Assembly (NCBI GenBank): GCA_015680685.1
Contig: MNCI01028319.1
Coordinates: 125,547-189,546 of the forward strand
Reading direction: 5' to 3'
Origin: Gnetum montanum
Lineage: Eukaryota; Streptophyta; Gnetopsida; Gnetales; Gnetaceae
Length of the DNA stretch: 64,000 nt
The position numbers and the translations under genes are program-made. The first letter of the stretch is position 1. Each line of letters opens with the position of its first letter. Shown piece after piece: positions 23,687-35,200 of the stretch. Under the pieces are notes generated by a model. That model saw nothing but the letters and a program-made list of their open reading frames with translations, was not told the origin of the DNA and made no database searches.

Positions 23687-24848
23687 TGATGAGCAATGAG
23701 TACACCCTACGCCCAACCATACAAATCACTAGCATTCACTAAGTGATCCAATTAAATTTCATAGACTTTAGCTATCTAAGTACACCAAGTCTAGGAGATG
23801 AATCTACTAATCATAATCGTTGTCTTCTCAATTCCACTTATGAGGTGCAAGTGTATGATTAAGTGTAACTAAGACATCTAATTTTTATCATTTTATTTTT
23901 TATCGTTTCAATCACCTAAGTGCTAGAGAATAGAGTAATTAATGTTTAATTAATATAATTAATTTAATAACTAACTGTCACTTAACTAATGCTAACATAA
24001 GCATCTGTTTCCACTTTCTATAGCAGCGAGTACACCCTATGTCCAACCATATGGATCACTAGCGTTCACTAAGCGATCCAGTCAAATTCCGTAGACTTTA
24101 GCTCTCCAAGTATATTGGGTGTAGGAGGTGAACCTTAACAATCATGATCGTTATCTTCTTAGTTCCACTTGTGAGGTCTAGTGTATAGTTAAGTGTAACT
24201 AAGGCATCTGATTTTTATTATTTTATGTTTTATCATTTAATCGCCTAAGTGTTCAAAATAGAATAATAATTGTTTAATTAATCTAATAACTAATGAACAT
24301 TTCAATAATCCTATCATAAGCATCCATTCTCACTTTCTATACACATCCTGAACACGTTGCAATGCTACTGGGCTACCAAACTTTAGGCGCTACTAGGATT
24401 ACCAAGCGTTAACATATGCTCAAAGCAATCGTACTTATGTTTGTTATTTAATCAATATTAATTACTTAATTAGAATTTATTAAAATAAAATGCATGGATA
24501 ATAAATGTAGGAGGAAACATCAATCTATTCCAAGTGCTACAAGGTTTGATCAAAAACGCTTGTCTTTATTGCCATTCACATTGAGGTGCTCAAGTACATC
24601 AATGCTCGAATAAAGATTCGTACATAGAAAATATTCTAACTTTTGAAAGGAAAAAGTGCAAGAGCTTCGCTACACCTAATAGAAAGATACCATAAATGTA
24701 GCAGGTCAACGCACATTTATAGACGATGATAGGATGCCACGTCGATGAGTACACGTCAATGTAGCAAACCCTATGTCGACAAAATCACGTCGATGGGATC
24801 CTATCGACGACATCCTATCAACATGGCCCAATGACTCGCACTTCATCA
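23687..24848 (-). repeat. 5' LTR with internal tandem duplication
   Basis: 1162 bp against 817 bp for the partner LTR. The extra length is a partial duplication. The block starting GAGTACACCCTACGCCCAAC at 23698 recurs from about 24028 (GAGTACACCCTATGTCCAAC), and both copies run through CACTTTCTATA (about 24012-24022 and 24332-24342). The two halves differ by many substitutions, so the duplication is old. Confidence 0.8.
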
Positions 24849-24853
24849 ACAGG

Positions 24854-27056
24854 TGAAAAAAATTAAAGTTTGATTTTAATTATTTTACTCAACACTGCAC
24901 TTGCTATCAAAATCAAATCTGATGATATTTATCTTTCTACCAAAACTATATACAAGTAACACACAAGAAAGGAGGACTTAATTAGCAAATACGTAAAATT
25001 GTTAAAAAAGCCCTTGGTTCAATTCAAAATAAAAACTACAATGGCCTATTATAAAAATATATATTGCAAATTGACATGTAAAATTATGCATAGGCAGCTT
25101 TTAATGGTATTAAAAGCTAATTGGTTTTTATAAGACTGATTAGAATGAGGTAGGACAATAACCTCAATCTAGCTTTACCATGCTCAATCTAACTTTACTA
25201 TCCTTATCTACAAATAAATCATGTAGGCATCCACTATGCAATAACTCTCTATATAACAAGGGAAGAAATACTTGGATTAACACATTGTTTCATATGCTTT
25301 GTTAAAATTTTTATGAGAAACTTATTCTTAACTTGTCACAACAAAGCCAACACAAGAAAGCCCTATAGGCATAAAGGCTAAAGTCACTAAGGCTAAAGGC
25401 ACTCATTGAACCTCTCATGAATATAGTCAATGATTTCACCTTCTCCCTTTCCTTTGTAATAATATCTAAACTAACAATGTTAATCAATCATGTTTTGGAA
25501 AAATCTTACAAAAGTATTTGACATTAAAAATAGACAACATTTTTGAAAGTATTTGACATTAAAAATAGGGCAAAACATGCAAACCATCTTGCAAATTCAC
25601 CCTATATCCGCTGCATTTGCTAATCATCCAAATGCATTATGAAAAATTCATAACCAATTTCCTAAAGGTGTGCCAATGCAAACCCCAATGCTGTTCCCAA
25701 TACACAATTTTTTATAATAAAAACAATCATTTAAGCATTCATATTCAATAAACATTAAATTTATATTATAAACTAATGCAATAAATTTAAGTATAAATTT
25801 TTGCTATTAAATTTGCATTTATTCATGCATTGTTCAAAACTTGTAATCAACATGCCTAACATTTTACATGGATAAAATTTAACAAAACGAACTAAAGAAA
25901 TTTAATTATTTATTAAAAATATAAACAAATAATAATATAATTTTTCAAACATTTACCTAATATATATATATATACTATTTTTTTTCTATAACTAATACAT
26001 TTCTACACCTTCATGCAATTCTTGGAGACACTTCAAAATTTACCAAACATGTTTCACAAAAAATAAAAAAATAAAATGCACAATTTACCTATCAAATTCC
26101 AAACCTGTACCGATGAAACGTTCCATACATAAAATGCCAAACTCCAAAAGTTTTTGTAAAACCTCTACTTTTTTTTCTGTCAAAATAATGCCATTGACAA
26201 AATTGCTGACCTCGACAATGCCATTAACGAAAATGCATCTGCCATATATGCGAAATGTGCACATACACATAAAAACATTTCCCATATCCTTATATGTATA
26301 CCATGCAAACTCTCACATAGTGCCATATAACAAATGTAAATCAGTATTCCGTTTGTCCACCACATTCCAGATGTGGATCAGCACACCATTTGCCACATCG
26401 CCTCCTTCGATATAAAAATGACTTTTCAAAGCATGCAAATACGACAAAATAAACCAGTTCTGACAGCGAAACCCTGATTTATCATTTTGTCATTTCAGAC
26501 GAACGAAAATCTACATAAACCCGTTAAGCACTAGTACAAGTATTCCCAATATCCTCAGGTTGGTAAAAAAAAAACACATACAAATGCCGAAGTCACATGA
26601 AACGGCGACACCCGCCTACGTGATAGAAAACCCACTGGCCGATACTTCGCAAATGAAACGAGATACAGAACTTCAGGATCCGTTATGATGATTAAACGTA
26701 ACAGAAACTAAACGAAAGCAAGAAAGTCAGGATTTTATATTCCGGCGAGACAACCAAAATTGCGAAGAGTCAGAAGTTACAGAAGGCAAATCAAATCCGT
26801 TTAAGCGCAACACGGACTTGCGATTCTGATTCTTTTTACAAGAGAGGGCGCGAAGCGATGAAGCAACAGAAGAAGCGGAAAGCGGCACGACAAAAGTAGC
26901 CAACGAGCAGGAGACGAAGAAGAAAGCACGAACCTTGTACACCAACAGACACAACGAACGAACCCAACCAGGGGAGGAGGGGGCAACAACAAACAAAGAA
27001 AACAACAAGGCTAAGCCTACGGCCGAGGCCGAGGTGTTTTACAATCCATGGATGGA
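24854..27056. other. Intergenic region and 3' flank of the histone gene
   Basis: AT-rich to about 26400 with an (AT)n run near 25961-25975. It becomes more GC-rich toward the histone gene (26600-27056), which probably includes the histone 3' untranslated region. No separate gene was recognised. The minus-strand frames at 26085-26365 and 26727-27008 have no known domain. Confidence 0.5.
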
Positions 27057-28234
27057 TCAGCCCCTCCTTGTCCTCTTCGCGACTGGAGCCGGCGCCTGAA
27101 CCTGAAGCTGAGCCCGAGTCTGGGCCTTGACCTTGGATCCGGTGGACGAGCTCTTGAGCGACTTCACCTTGTTGGCCTTGGCAGCGCTCAACTTCTTCGT
27201 CTTGGCCTTGGCCTTGGGCTTTGGCTTCGCCTTGGCCTTCGTCTTTGGCTTTATCTTGCTATCAGTCTGCTTCAGCGGAGGCGCAGGGTCGGCCGCAGGA
27301 ACCACCGCAGGCTCGACAGTCGACGCCGGCCTCTTCTTGGGCGCTGCTCGCGCCGCTTTGGGCTTGGCCACCACGCTTGCCGTCTTCGGCTTGGCCTTGG
27401 GCTTGGCCTTGGCAGCGGTCTTGCTCTTGGCCTTGCTCTTGGCCTTGGCCTTGGCCTTGGGCTTGCTAGGGTTGGGATTGGAATTAGTTTTGGTGTTAGA
27501 CTTGGGCTTGGCCTTGGACTTGGCGTGGCCGGCTGTGGCGGAGGCGGAGGAGGAGGAGGAGGAGGAGGAAAGCTTAAAGGAAGCCTTGACCTTGGTGAGC
27601 TTTCCGGCCTGTACAGACTTTTTGATGTGCAGAAGAAGCAACTTCTTGAAATTGGGGGGCAGCTGCCCCTTGTGATGCTCCGCCATGTATTTGGCGATGG
27701 CGTAGGGACTGGATCCGCTTTTCTCCTTGAGTGCCACGATCGCCTCCTTGATCATCTGTACGCAAACGAACAAACACGAACAGGCAAATGAATTGAATTA
27801 GGATTGCGAGCGATCGGGCAAGGCAAAGCAATTCTTTGTTCCTAAAAATTGGACAACAAAAACGCAACCTGGAAGTAGGGAGGATGCGAAGGAGCGGTCT
27901 TCGAGCGAGGCTTGGCCGCGGCCGGCTTCTTGTCCTTGTCCTTGGCTTTGGCTTTGCTTCTGGCTTTGGCGTTGCCGGTCTTGGCAGCTTCGTCTGGTCC
28001 ATCCGAATTAGGAAGAGCAGCAGGTGCCTCTTCCTGCGCCTGCTCCTCCTCCTCCTCCTGCTCGATCGGAGGCGGCTCCATCACGTATGGAGCGGCATCG
28101 GCATCGGCATCGGCAGCCTCAGTCTGAACCTGAGCCTGAACCTGAGGCGGAGGCGGAGGCTGAGACTCAACAAGCCCTGGCACAGGAGGAGGAGGAGCCT
28201 CCGCAGCGACGCTTACGTCCTGGACGTCTGCCAT
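27057..28234 (-). CDS. Linker histone H1 (two exons, intact)
   Basis: Histone H1 binds linker DNA at the nucleosome dyad and compacts chromatin in the nucleus. Exon 1 is 28234-27869 (122 codons, start context GCCATGGCA). The intron is 27868-27756 (113 bp, GT-AG, phase 0). Exon 2 is 27755-27057, ending in TGA, for 354 residues in total. Residues about 1-115 form an unusually long N-terminal tail: first Pro/Gln- and Asp/Ala/Glu-rich (DADADA, EEEEE), then Lys-rich. The globular winged-helix domain spans about 116-185 (SHPPYFQ / MIKEAIVALKEKSGSSPYAI, LPPNFKKLLLLHIKKSVQ, GKLTKVKASFKLS), with the intron inside it at the position usual in plant H1 genes. A serine run follows, then a 160-residue Lys/Ala/Pro tail with KAKAKAKSK repeats. 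It is longer than the Arabidopsis H1 proteins I know (up to about 274). No stops or shifts are present, and GC content is far above the surroundings. Confidence 0.96.
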
Positions 28235-28400
28235 GGCTCACACAGGAACCCCCCGCAGCGCACCTAATTCCAATTGCACGCTTCTCTTCTTCAAAGATTG
28301 AGCAATAGCAGTAGCAATAGCAATGCCAATGGCAATGGCCGTCTCTGGTGTTGCTGCCAATGCTATGCTAATGGTTAGTTCTATGTATGAGCCTTGGCTC
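28235..28400 (-). promoter_or_regulatory. Histone H1 5' flank, TATA-less
   Basis: No TATA box is visible within 160 bp upstream of the start codon. The stretch 28300-28345 is a degenerate GCAATA/GCAATGG repeat that includes CCAAT-like elements on the plus strand. Promoter location is inferred from position only. Confidence 0.3.
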
Positions 28401-29935
28401 TCTGCCTCTTCAAGTAGTGACGCCCTGCGACTGCGCCTTCGCTATTGGCCACGCTGTCTCTGCCACGGATCGAGCCTCCTCTCCCTTTGAATCTCCACCG
28501 TGTGATCGCCTGTTATCGACGCTTTCCGTTGTTAGGATCCTTGTCAGCTTGGGAGGCCTGGCTGACTGCTTTGTTGTGGTTGCATGGACGAGTTGTGTTT
28601 TCCCCTGCCCTTCAAGTAGCCAAATCTAGGCTTGATGGTGTCCATTTGAGATCTGGTTTTCAGCTTCATACAAACCACAAACGCTGCTCTCTCTCTCGAA
28701 CATGCTCCCATCGGAATTGGCCTGGTATTTCCCCGAATCAAGCATATCAAAATGGAGTTGTTAGGCACCTATCTCCACAAATGTATCTTCTTCTTCTCCT
28801 ACCTTGCTTTCTTGTATTCTTTTAAGATGTTGAGTGTTTTTATGCACACACCTCAAATGACATTCTCTTTCATGCTTACTCCGATTATTTCACCCCTCAC
28901 TATAATTGCGTTTACTTGAAACAACTTTCATCCACGTAGAAAACAATACCTTAAAATCTATGCTCCTAAGAATACTACATCATCATCATCCTCGCCCCCT
29001 CATCTTAGCCTTGTCTTTAAAGAAACAAATGAAGTTAATTTTAGAAAATACAACATATGCAAGGTAAATTTAGAGTCTTCTTTTTGTTTTCTTTGAAGGT
29101 AAATTTTAGCGATACCTTTTCTTTCAATGATGGAGGGCATATGGGATAGATATTACATTTTCATGAAAAATAAAAACAAACTCTTCAAATTGACCAAGCA
29201 CCAACAAAGGCAACAAAAACAAATCATATAAGCTTTTTTGCTACAACATTATAACACTATTTGTCTTAAATGGATAATCATAACATAAAAACAAAACACA
29301 TGCAACATATCCTCAAGGGCTTTTGACACACACAACCTACAAGTTCACTCTTCTTAAGGAAGTTAAATTCATCTTCCACTTTCAATTCTAGGATGATGAG
29401 AACTTAAGTAAAGCTTGTCGATGGTACTCTAATACATTATTGAAATCACAACTAAGAGATAGTGAGCTTATGTATCTAGTTTATTACATCTAATGTGATA
29501 TAAATAAAATTGTTTCATCTTCTACATTAAACCAGAACTATGTTAAAACCTCTTGTTTAACTAACTTGTGAATATGCTTAGGATTCTGTTGTACTTTCTA
29601 CTAAGAAATATTCCATTTTCTGAACCATTATATTTCTTGAAAATACCAATTATGGTTTGGTAAATCCTTAAGAACTGTTTTATAAGATTTGTCTTGCCTT
29701 GAGATATGCAAACTATGAGTGTGTATAATGAATTGGCATAGGACTTTTGTTTCTAAAGGTAATAAATCACATTCACATTATAACATTGAGTAAGGTATTT
29801 GCATCTTCACCTTTAACTTATCAAAGGAAAAAAATTTTTGCACTCTTCTAATACGTTTCTAAAGTTTAGCACTAACTCTAGGTCCCCAAACAACATGTCC
29901 ATATAATTCAACAAGGTAGATACAATATAAAAGGA
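28401..29935. other. Intergenic, no gene recognised
   Basis: The frames at 28387-28825 lie in the GC-rich upstream flank of H1 and match nothing I know. From 28900 onward the sequence is AT-rich. A (CAT)n-like run near 28980 followed by a C-rich segment (CCTCGCCCCCTCATCTTAG) is similar to the end of the RTE LINE at 41490, but no coding part follows. Confidence 0.4.
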
Positions 29936-29936
29936 G

Positions 29937-30025
29937 GATTGTAATTCAATTGGTTAGAGTATCACCCCATCAAGACATAAGTTGCAGGTTTGAGCCATGT
30001 TAGTTCCAATCTATAGAATTAATCC
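29937..30025 (+). repeat. tRNA-derived SINE-like head
   Basis: AATTCAATTGGTTAGAGTAT resembles an RNA polymerase III A box, and GCAGGTTTGAGCC about 30 bases later resembles a B box. The fold is not a complete tRNA: no proper acceptor stem is seen. A SINE head is the better call. Confidence 0.5.
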
Positions 30026-30059
30026 ACATATTTTGATTCTTTTTTTTTTAAATACATGA

Positions 30060-30540
30060 CAATAGGATAGATGACAGTCTACAAATTTTGTTTTCTAATC
30101 TTCTAATACTAGAGTCCTAAATTCTTGCACCTGCTTTTGAAAGCTTCCAGAGCCTTGAAGTATTTTATTGTTATTTCTTTGATGTACTTCTCCCACTTGT
30201 AAATTTTCATATAAATGAGACCCAAATATTTAAAAGTATCTACTATTTTTACATTAGTACCTCCAAAATAAAAATTATAGCTAGTATTTCTTGTACCCCA
30301 AATCATCAATCTAGTTTTATCCACATTCAGTTGAAGACTAGATAAGCAACAATAGTTTTTAAAAATTTGCAACATATTTTGCATACCTTCTATAGTATTG
30401 TAGATCAGGCATCTACATACAAAATAAGATTCACTGCTTAGAATTTTGATAGCATGACTATCTTGCCCATTGTAAAACCATTCCTACATTTTATCAATAA
30501 AGCATCATCACCTAGAGCCATAGTGTTCATCTCGCTAACT
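30060..30540 (-). pseudogene. LINE reverse transcriptase fragment
   Basis: The frame 30384-30109 reads LQIFKNYCCLSSLQLNVDKT, then RLMIWG, YNFYFGGTNVKIVDTFKYLG and KYFKALEAFKSR. This is the segment after the catalytic site in non-LTR reverse transcriptases (x-L-x-VN-x-x-KT then YLGx). Only this part remains; no catalytic FADD or endonuclease is present. Confidence 0.7.
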
Positions 30541-30559
30541 TCAAATTTACTATAGAATT

Positions 30560-31250
30560 AAAAATTTTGATGCCTATGAGGTATTTGAACTACCTCCCTA
30601 ATCTGTATCATGCTTCTAGTAGCCAACAAGGGTTCATCTTCTTCAAACATATCATGGTGATAATCTCTATTTCTATTTGTCTGATAGTGATGATCTCATT
30701 TATGCTCACTTTGATGTCTTTCATCTTGCCCTTATGTTTTGTTTCTACCTTCATCTTGACCCCTTAGTATATCTCTATCTCTATCTCTATACCTATGTTC
30801 ATCTTTGTCAAAACTAGATGTTGAAAATGAAGAAGACAATGATGAATTAGGAAAATCACCATGGCTTTTATATCTCCCCCTATGGTCCCTTGATTTATCT
30901 CTTCTAGGTTTAGAGGAGGTCCTAGGCCTTGAGGCCCTCCTTGTTCTAGGATTGACTCCATCCCCTCTATGATTTTCTATATCAATTGAACGTAGTCTTT
31001 GAATGTAGTAAGGGTCTACATAAGCATATGAGATCCCCACTCATAGTTGTCCACTCCAATTTTCTTCAGTATAGATCCTATCATTTTTCCTACTAGTGTT
31101 CTCATCATGTGATGGATTATCGACTCTATGTGAAGGAGACATGTTTTTAATTAATAATGTGCATGACTTATAATATTAATATTTCTTAAAAGATAAGTCA
31201 TTACTGCTTTTATAATGAGCATTTATAGTATAACTAATCTAGATCACTAG
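30560..31250 (-). pseudogene. Basic gag relic following the 31.3-kb LTR
   Basis: The frame 31040-30732 reads MGISYAYVDPYYIQRLRSID followed by an Arg/Asp/Ser-rich region (RPRTSSKPRRDKSRDHRGR, SSLSSSFSTSS, YRDRDRD). Its position next to a primer site and its composition match the gag copies at 22.5-23.7 and 54.3-55.4 kb. The gene is cut off near 30560. Confidence 0.55.
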
Positions 31251-31256
31251 CACCAT

Positions 31257-31275
31257 TCTCAACAATAGTGCCAAT
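31257..31275 (-). promoter_or_regulatory. Gypsy-type primer binding site
   Basis: On the minus strand it reads TTGGCACTATTGTTGAGAA, a diverged form of the TGGCGCCGTTGCC primer site, directly abutting the LTR. Confidence 0.55.
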
Positions 31276-32184
31276 GATGAGCAATGGGTACCCCCTACAC
31301 CCAACCATATGAATCATAAGCGTTCACATGCGATTTGGTTGAATTCCATGGATGGAACTAGTGTGGTATCTATATTGTTAAGCATTGATTGCAAGTCGTT
31401 GTCTTCTCACTTGAACTAGTGGTAGTTTTATAATGTATGGTTTAATCCAAAGTGAGGCATATGATTATGACGTTGTTGGGGCCTTAAACTAATCTTAACA
31501 ATAATATAGAAATTAATTATTTAATATATTTAATAATAATAATAATATAACTTATAAGCTAGCCTAAGGACGATGAGTATCCATTCCTAGCTTGCTACAC
31601 ACATCCTAGACTCATGTATCTCCTGTTGGGATTACTAAGTGTTATGCTACTAGGCGAACCAAGCAATGGTGTTGCTAGAATTACCAAGCAAATACGTGTT
31701 TACGCTTGAAACTGGTCATGCTCATTCCACCAATTAACATGCATGGAATATAAATGTTAACTAAGTACATGGAAAATAAATTACATTGAAAGTAAATCTA
31801 TTCCAAGTCAAAGTGTTGCAATGAATAGAAATCAATCTCAATCTTATTACCGTTCATGGAATGTGTCCAAGTATAATGCGACTCAAATAAGATGTTGTAC
31901 AACTAACTCAAATCCACATCATGGGTACTCATGGATTATTCTCTAGGATTAAAGAATAAAATTGTAAGGGTTTGGCTACGTTATTAACCAAAATGGTGCC
32001 CAATATACGACGGGTGCTCGCATATTTATAGGCAAATATAGGCACTGTGTTGACGAAGGTGCATTAACACATTTAGCTATGTTAATGGTGATGCATCGAT
32101 GGGGTTGCTTCAACGCATCTAAGATGTGTCTCCCGTTAATGCATCAACGCATTTCCATCTACACATATGCGTCGATGCATCTAA
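31276..32184 (-). repeat. Gypsy-family LTR
   Basis: Starts TGATGAGCAATGGGTA and follows the same landmarks as the LTRs at 17375, 23687, 42527, 52081 and 55452 (CCCAACCATA, a central ATTACCAAGC block, a TATTTATAGGC TATA box read from the minus strand). The right part is rich in CGATGCATC-like motifs. The right limit is uncertain because it merges into a Copia LTR end. Confidence 0.6.
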
Positions 32185-32255
32185 GATGTTTAACATGATA
32201 AAATTGACCATTAAGCTATACATTTTGTCATTTTAAATCACCAATTCAATCAATA
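32185..32255 (-). repeat. Short Copia LTR end, truncated 3' LTR
   Basis: About 70 bp (TTAACATGATAAAATTGACC to AATCAATA) resemble the outer end of the Copia 5' LTR at 38866-38929. A purine tract (GATAACAGGGGGATAT on the minus strand) follows at 32256-32271, as expected just before a 3' LTR. The rest of this LTR is replaced by the Gypsy LTR to its left. Confidence 0.5.
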
Positions 32256-35200
32256 ATATCCCCCTGTTATCACATGACAAATTACCCATGGTCACAAAGA
32301 TCAAAACACAAAGAACTTCTTTTGAAAGATAATAAACACAATAAGCACACCCAATGGGACTCCAAAATGATTCCAAATAGATATCCCTTACATTCTCAAG
32401 CTTCCCCTAAGCTTATGAATCTCTCTTGATTTTTTTTCCTTTGATTTTTCCTACTTGTGTTCTCCCCCCCTTGTTTAAAATCTACAATAAAAAATAAATG
32501 ATTTTGAGGCACAAAGGCAACCTTGAAGAGGGATGAGCTAAAACAACCATGAAATGAAAACATGATATTTGAAGTAATAAATAAAGCTTTTCAATAAGAA
32601 TGGTAGAGCTAGGATCAGCACTTTCAGAGAGAAAATTTAAATAAACTATAGCTACTCAAGCAATCCTCAAATAAAAGAGCTACATCAATACATTAAGAGT
32701 TGTATAAAATATGAGATCAATAATAAAGCCTGTAGTAATACCATATTAATAAATGAGCTAATGCTAAACTAAAAATGAGTGTAATACAATTCTACTATAT
32801 GAATATGAACCTAAAGCTTATCTCTCACTACTTCTAAAAAATGTACCAAAAGATAATCAAAAGTTAAAACTAACAAAAATTCACTAATAGAATATCCTAT
32901 TCTAAGGATAATACTCAATCTACTTAATGTAGATTGAGGTACTTACATACCTAAAATAGTTGGGGCATGGCCCAAATTCCAACCCTCTCTTAATTTTTTC
33001 AAAACAATTGGATGGAAGTGACTTTGTTAAAATGTCTACAAGCTAATTTTCTAATTTTGCATATTTAATTCAAATATTTCCTTTTTGGACTTGCTTCTAA
33101 ATAAAATGGTGTCTAATCTCAATGTACATGGTTCTAGAGTGTTGCAAAATATTTTTCACAATATTAATAGCACTCATATTATAACAAAATATTAACACCT
33201 TGCCTTGTTTATGTCCATGATTTTTAAGCATTTGTACCATCCACATTAGTTGGGCATAATAATTTCTAGCTGCTATGTGTTTCACTTTAGCCATTGAGAT
33301 AGAGGTAGAGGTTTACTTCTTAGTCATCCAAGATATAAGGCATTTTCGTAAGAAGAAGTAATTTTCAATTGTACTCTTTCTATCATCAATTGTTGGAGTA
33401 TAATCTACATTTGAATACCCAATAGGATTGAAGCATGTATCCTTGAGATATCAAAGACCATATTGTATAATATCTTTTAAATATTTCAAAACTTTTTAAC
33501 ATAATAATGGAATGCTTTAGGTTTGGATTAATACCTTGCATGTATTCTAATTCTTAAGGTAATATTAGGTCTGCTTGTAGTAAGATATTACAAACTTCCA
33601 ATTATACCTCTATATAAGTTTTCATCAACATTCTTATCTTTCTCATCCTTGCATATTTTAATTTGAGGACTCATGCAAATGGAAGTTTCTATAGCACTCT
33701 TCATACTATACTTCTTAATGATCTTCTTGGCATCTTTTTTGTGGAATATGAAAATGTCATTCTTTCTTGAATGATTTGAAGTTCTAAGAATAAAGTTAAT
33801 TCACCCATGAGGCTCATTTCAAATTCAACCTGCATGAGTTTATCAAATTTCATACAAAGTCAGTTTGTATCAAATGTTGTGATAGCCTTTCATACCAAGG
33901 CCCAGGGACTTGTTTGAGTCCATATAGTGTCTTTTTGAGTTTGAACATATGATTCTTTTATTGAGGATCCTCAAAGCACAATGATTACTCCACATAAATC
34001 TCTTCTTGAATTATTTCATTACAAAAGGCACTCTTCACATCCATTTGAAAGAGAATAATATTTTTGTGGTAGTAAAGACAAGTACAATCCTAATGGATTC
34101 TAACCATGTAGCTAGTGCAAAGGTTTCCTCGTAGTCAATTTCCTCTTGTTAATTACAACCTTTAGCAACCAACCTTGCCTTATTTCTTACAACTATTCCA
34201 TTGTCATTCATCTTATTTCTAAATATCCATTTTGTGTTAATAACTTCATGCTTATTGAATTTAGGAACAAGTTTCCAAACATCATTCCTTGCAAATTAAT
34301 TTAGTTCTTCATTTATGACATGAATCATGATTCATCATCTAAAGGTTCCTCAACATTATTAGGCTCAATTTTAAAAAACAAGCATGCAAAATCACAAAAT
34401 CCTGTATTTCTATCCTTGTTTTCATTCAATCTTCATAATTTTCTATGATTTGATTATGGGGTGAGTTTTAGCAGATCTCCAATGAGTTGATTGAGTTTTT
34501 GATGTGGAGGCAACTAGTTGGCTCTCTTTCTTTGAGCTCGGCTTAAGACTAGAAGAATTTTGTAATGATATTTCATCTTCATCATCATATTGAACTCGTT
34601 GTATTAGGCTAGAATTTATATCATTAGAAACTATATTAATTACTTCTTCAACTATTAGCATGCATTTATGATGAACTCTATAAGCCTTCCTAGTATATGA
34701 ATACCCAATCACTTCATCAACATTATTATCAAGCATTCCTAGCTTTACCTTATTTTTCAACATAAATCATTTATAAGTAAAAAGTTTGAAATAACTCATC
34801 CTTGGCTTCTTACCATGATAAAGCTCTTATAACATTCTAGCTATCTTGAACTCCATAATAATTTAATTTGACACATAGCAAGTGGTATTAATGGCTTCAC
34901 ACCAAAAAGACTTGACAAAGTTTATTCATGAAATAAGTTTATAGCCATCTCTTACAATATTTAATTCTTATGTTCAATTACTTCATTTTAGTAGGGTGTT
35001 CTTGGAACTAAGAATTGGTGCTTAATGCCTTCATTGCTATAATATTCTTCAAAAGCATCATCGTCAAATTCTCCTTCATAGTTACTCCTAATCTTTTTAA
35101 TTAGATATCCCTTCTCTCTTTGTAACCTCCAACAAAGTTTCTTGAAGGAATGAAATCGTTCATCCTTGTGGGTTAGTAGAAGTACCACATCATGCTTTAG

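Larger units (their letters stand above)
17375..24848 (-). mobile_element. Gypsy-type LTR retrotransposon with nested second element, about 7.5 kb
   Basis: Both LTRs begin with TGATGAGCAATGAG on the plus strand and end with CACTTCATCA. The flanks are AAAGG on the left (17370-17374) and ACAGG on the right (24849-24853), a target duplication with one mismatch. The primer site lies inside the right LTR and a short purine tract inside the left one, so the element is transcribed leftward. The interior carries a basic gag relic (22480-23660), an assembly gap, a second LTR-like block with its own primer site (21102-21118) and a zinc-knuckle gag region (18360-20400). No reverse transcriptase was found, so this copy could not move on its own. 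Confidence 0.75.

Noticed and set aside
26727-27008. Small Cys/Ser-rich protein gene near H1
   Set aside because: Two overlapping minus-strand frames, no signal or domain pattern that holds up, and the position fits the H1 3' untranslated region.
27048-28308. Several long plus-strand and alternative-frame open frames (for example 27048-27791, 27127-27675, 27836-28267)
   Set aside because: They are mirror frames of the repetitive, GC-rich histone H1 coding sequence. The minus-strand H1 frames have the conserved domain and splice sites.
28387-28825. Plus-strand frames upstream of H1, up to 126 codons
   Set aside because: They overlap in several frames, have no known domain and lie in the GC-rich upstream flank. 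Chance frames are more likely.
29937-30010. Possible tRNA gene
   Set aside because: A- and B-box-like motifs are present, but no acceptor stem or proper anticodon arm can be formed by eye; a SINE head fits better.
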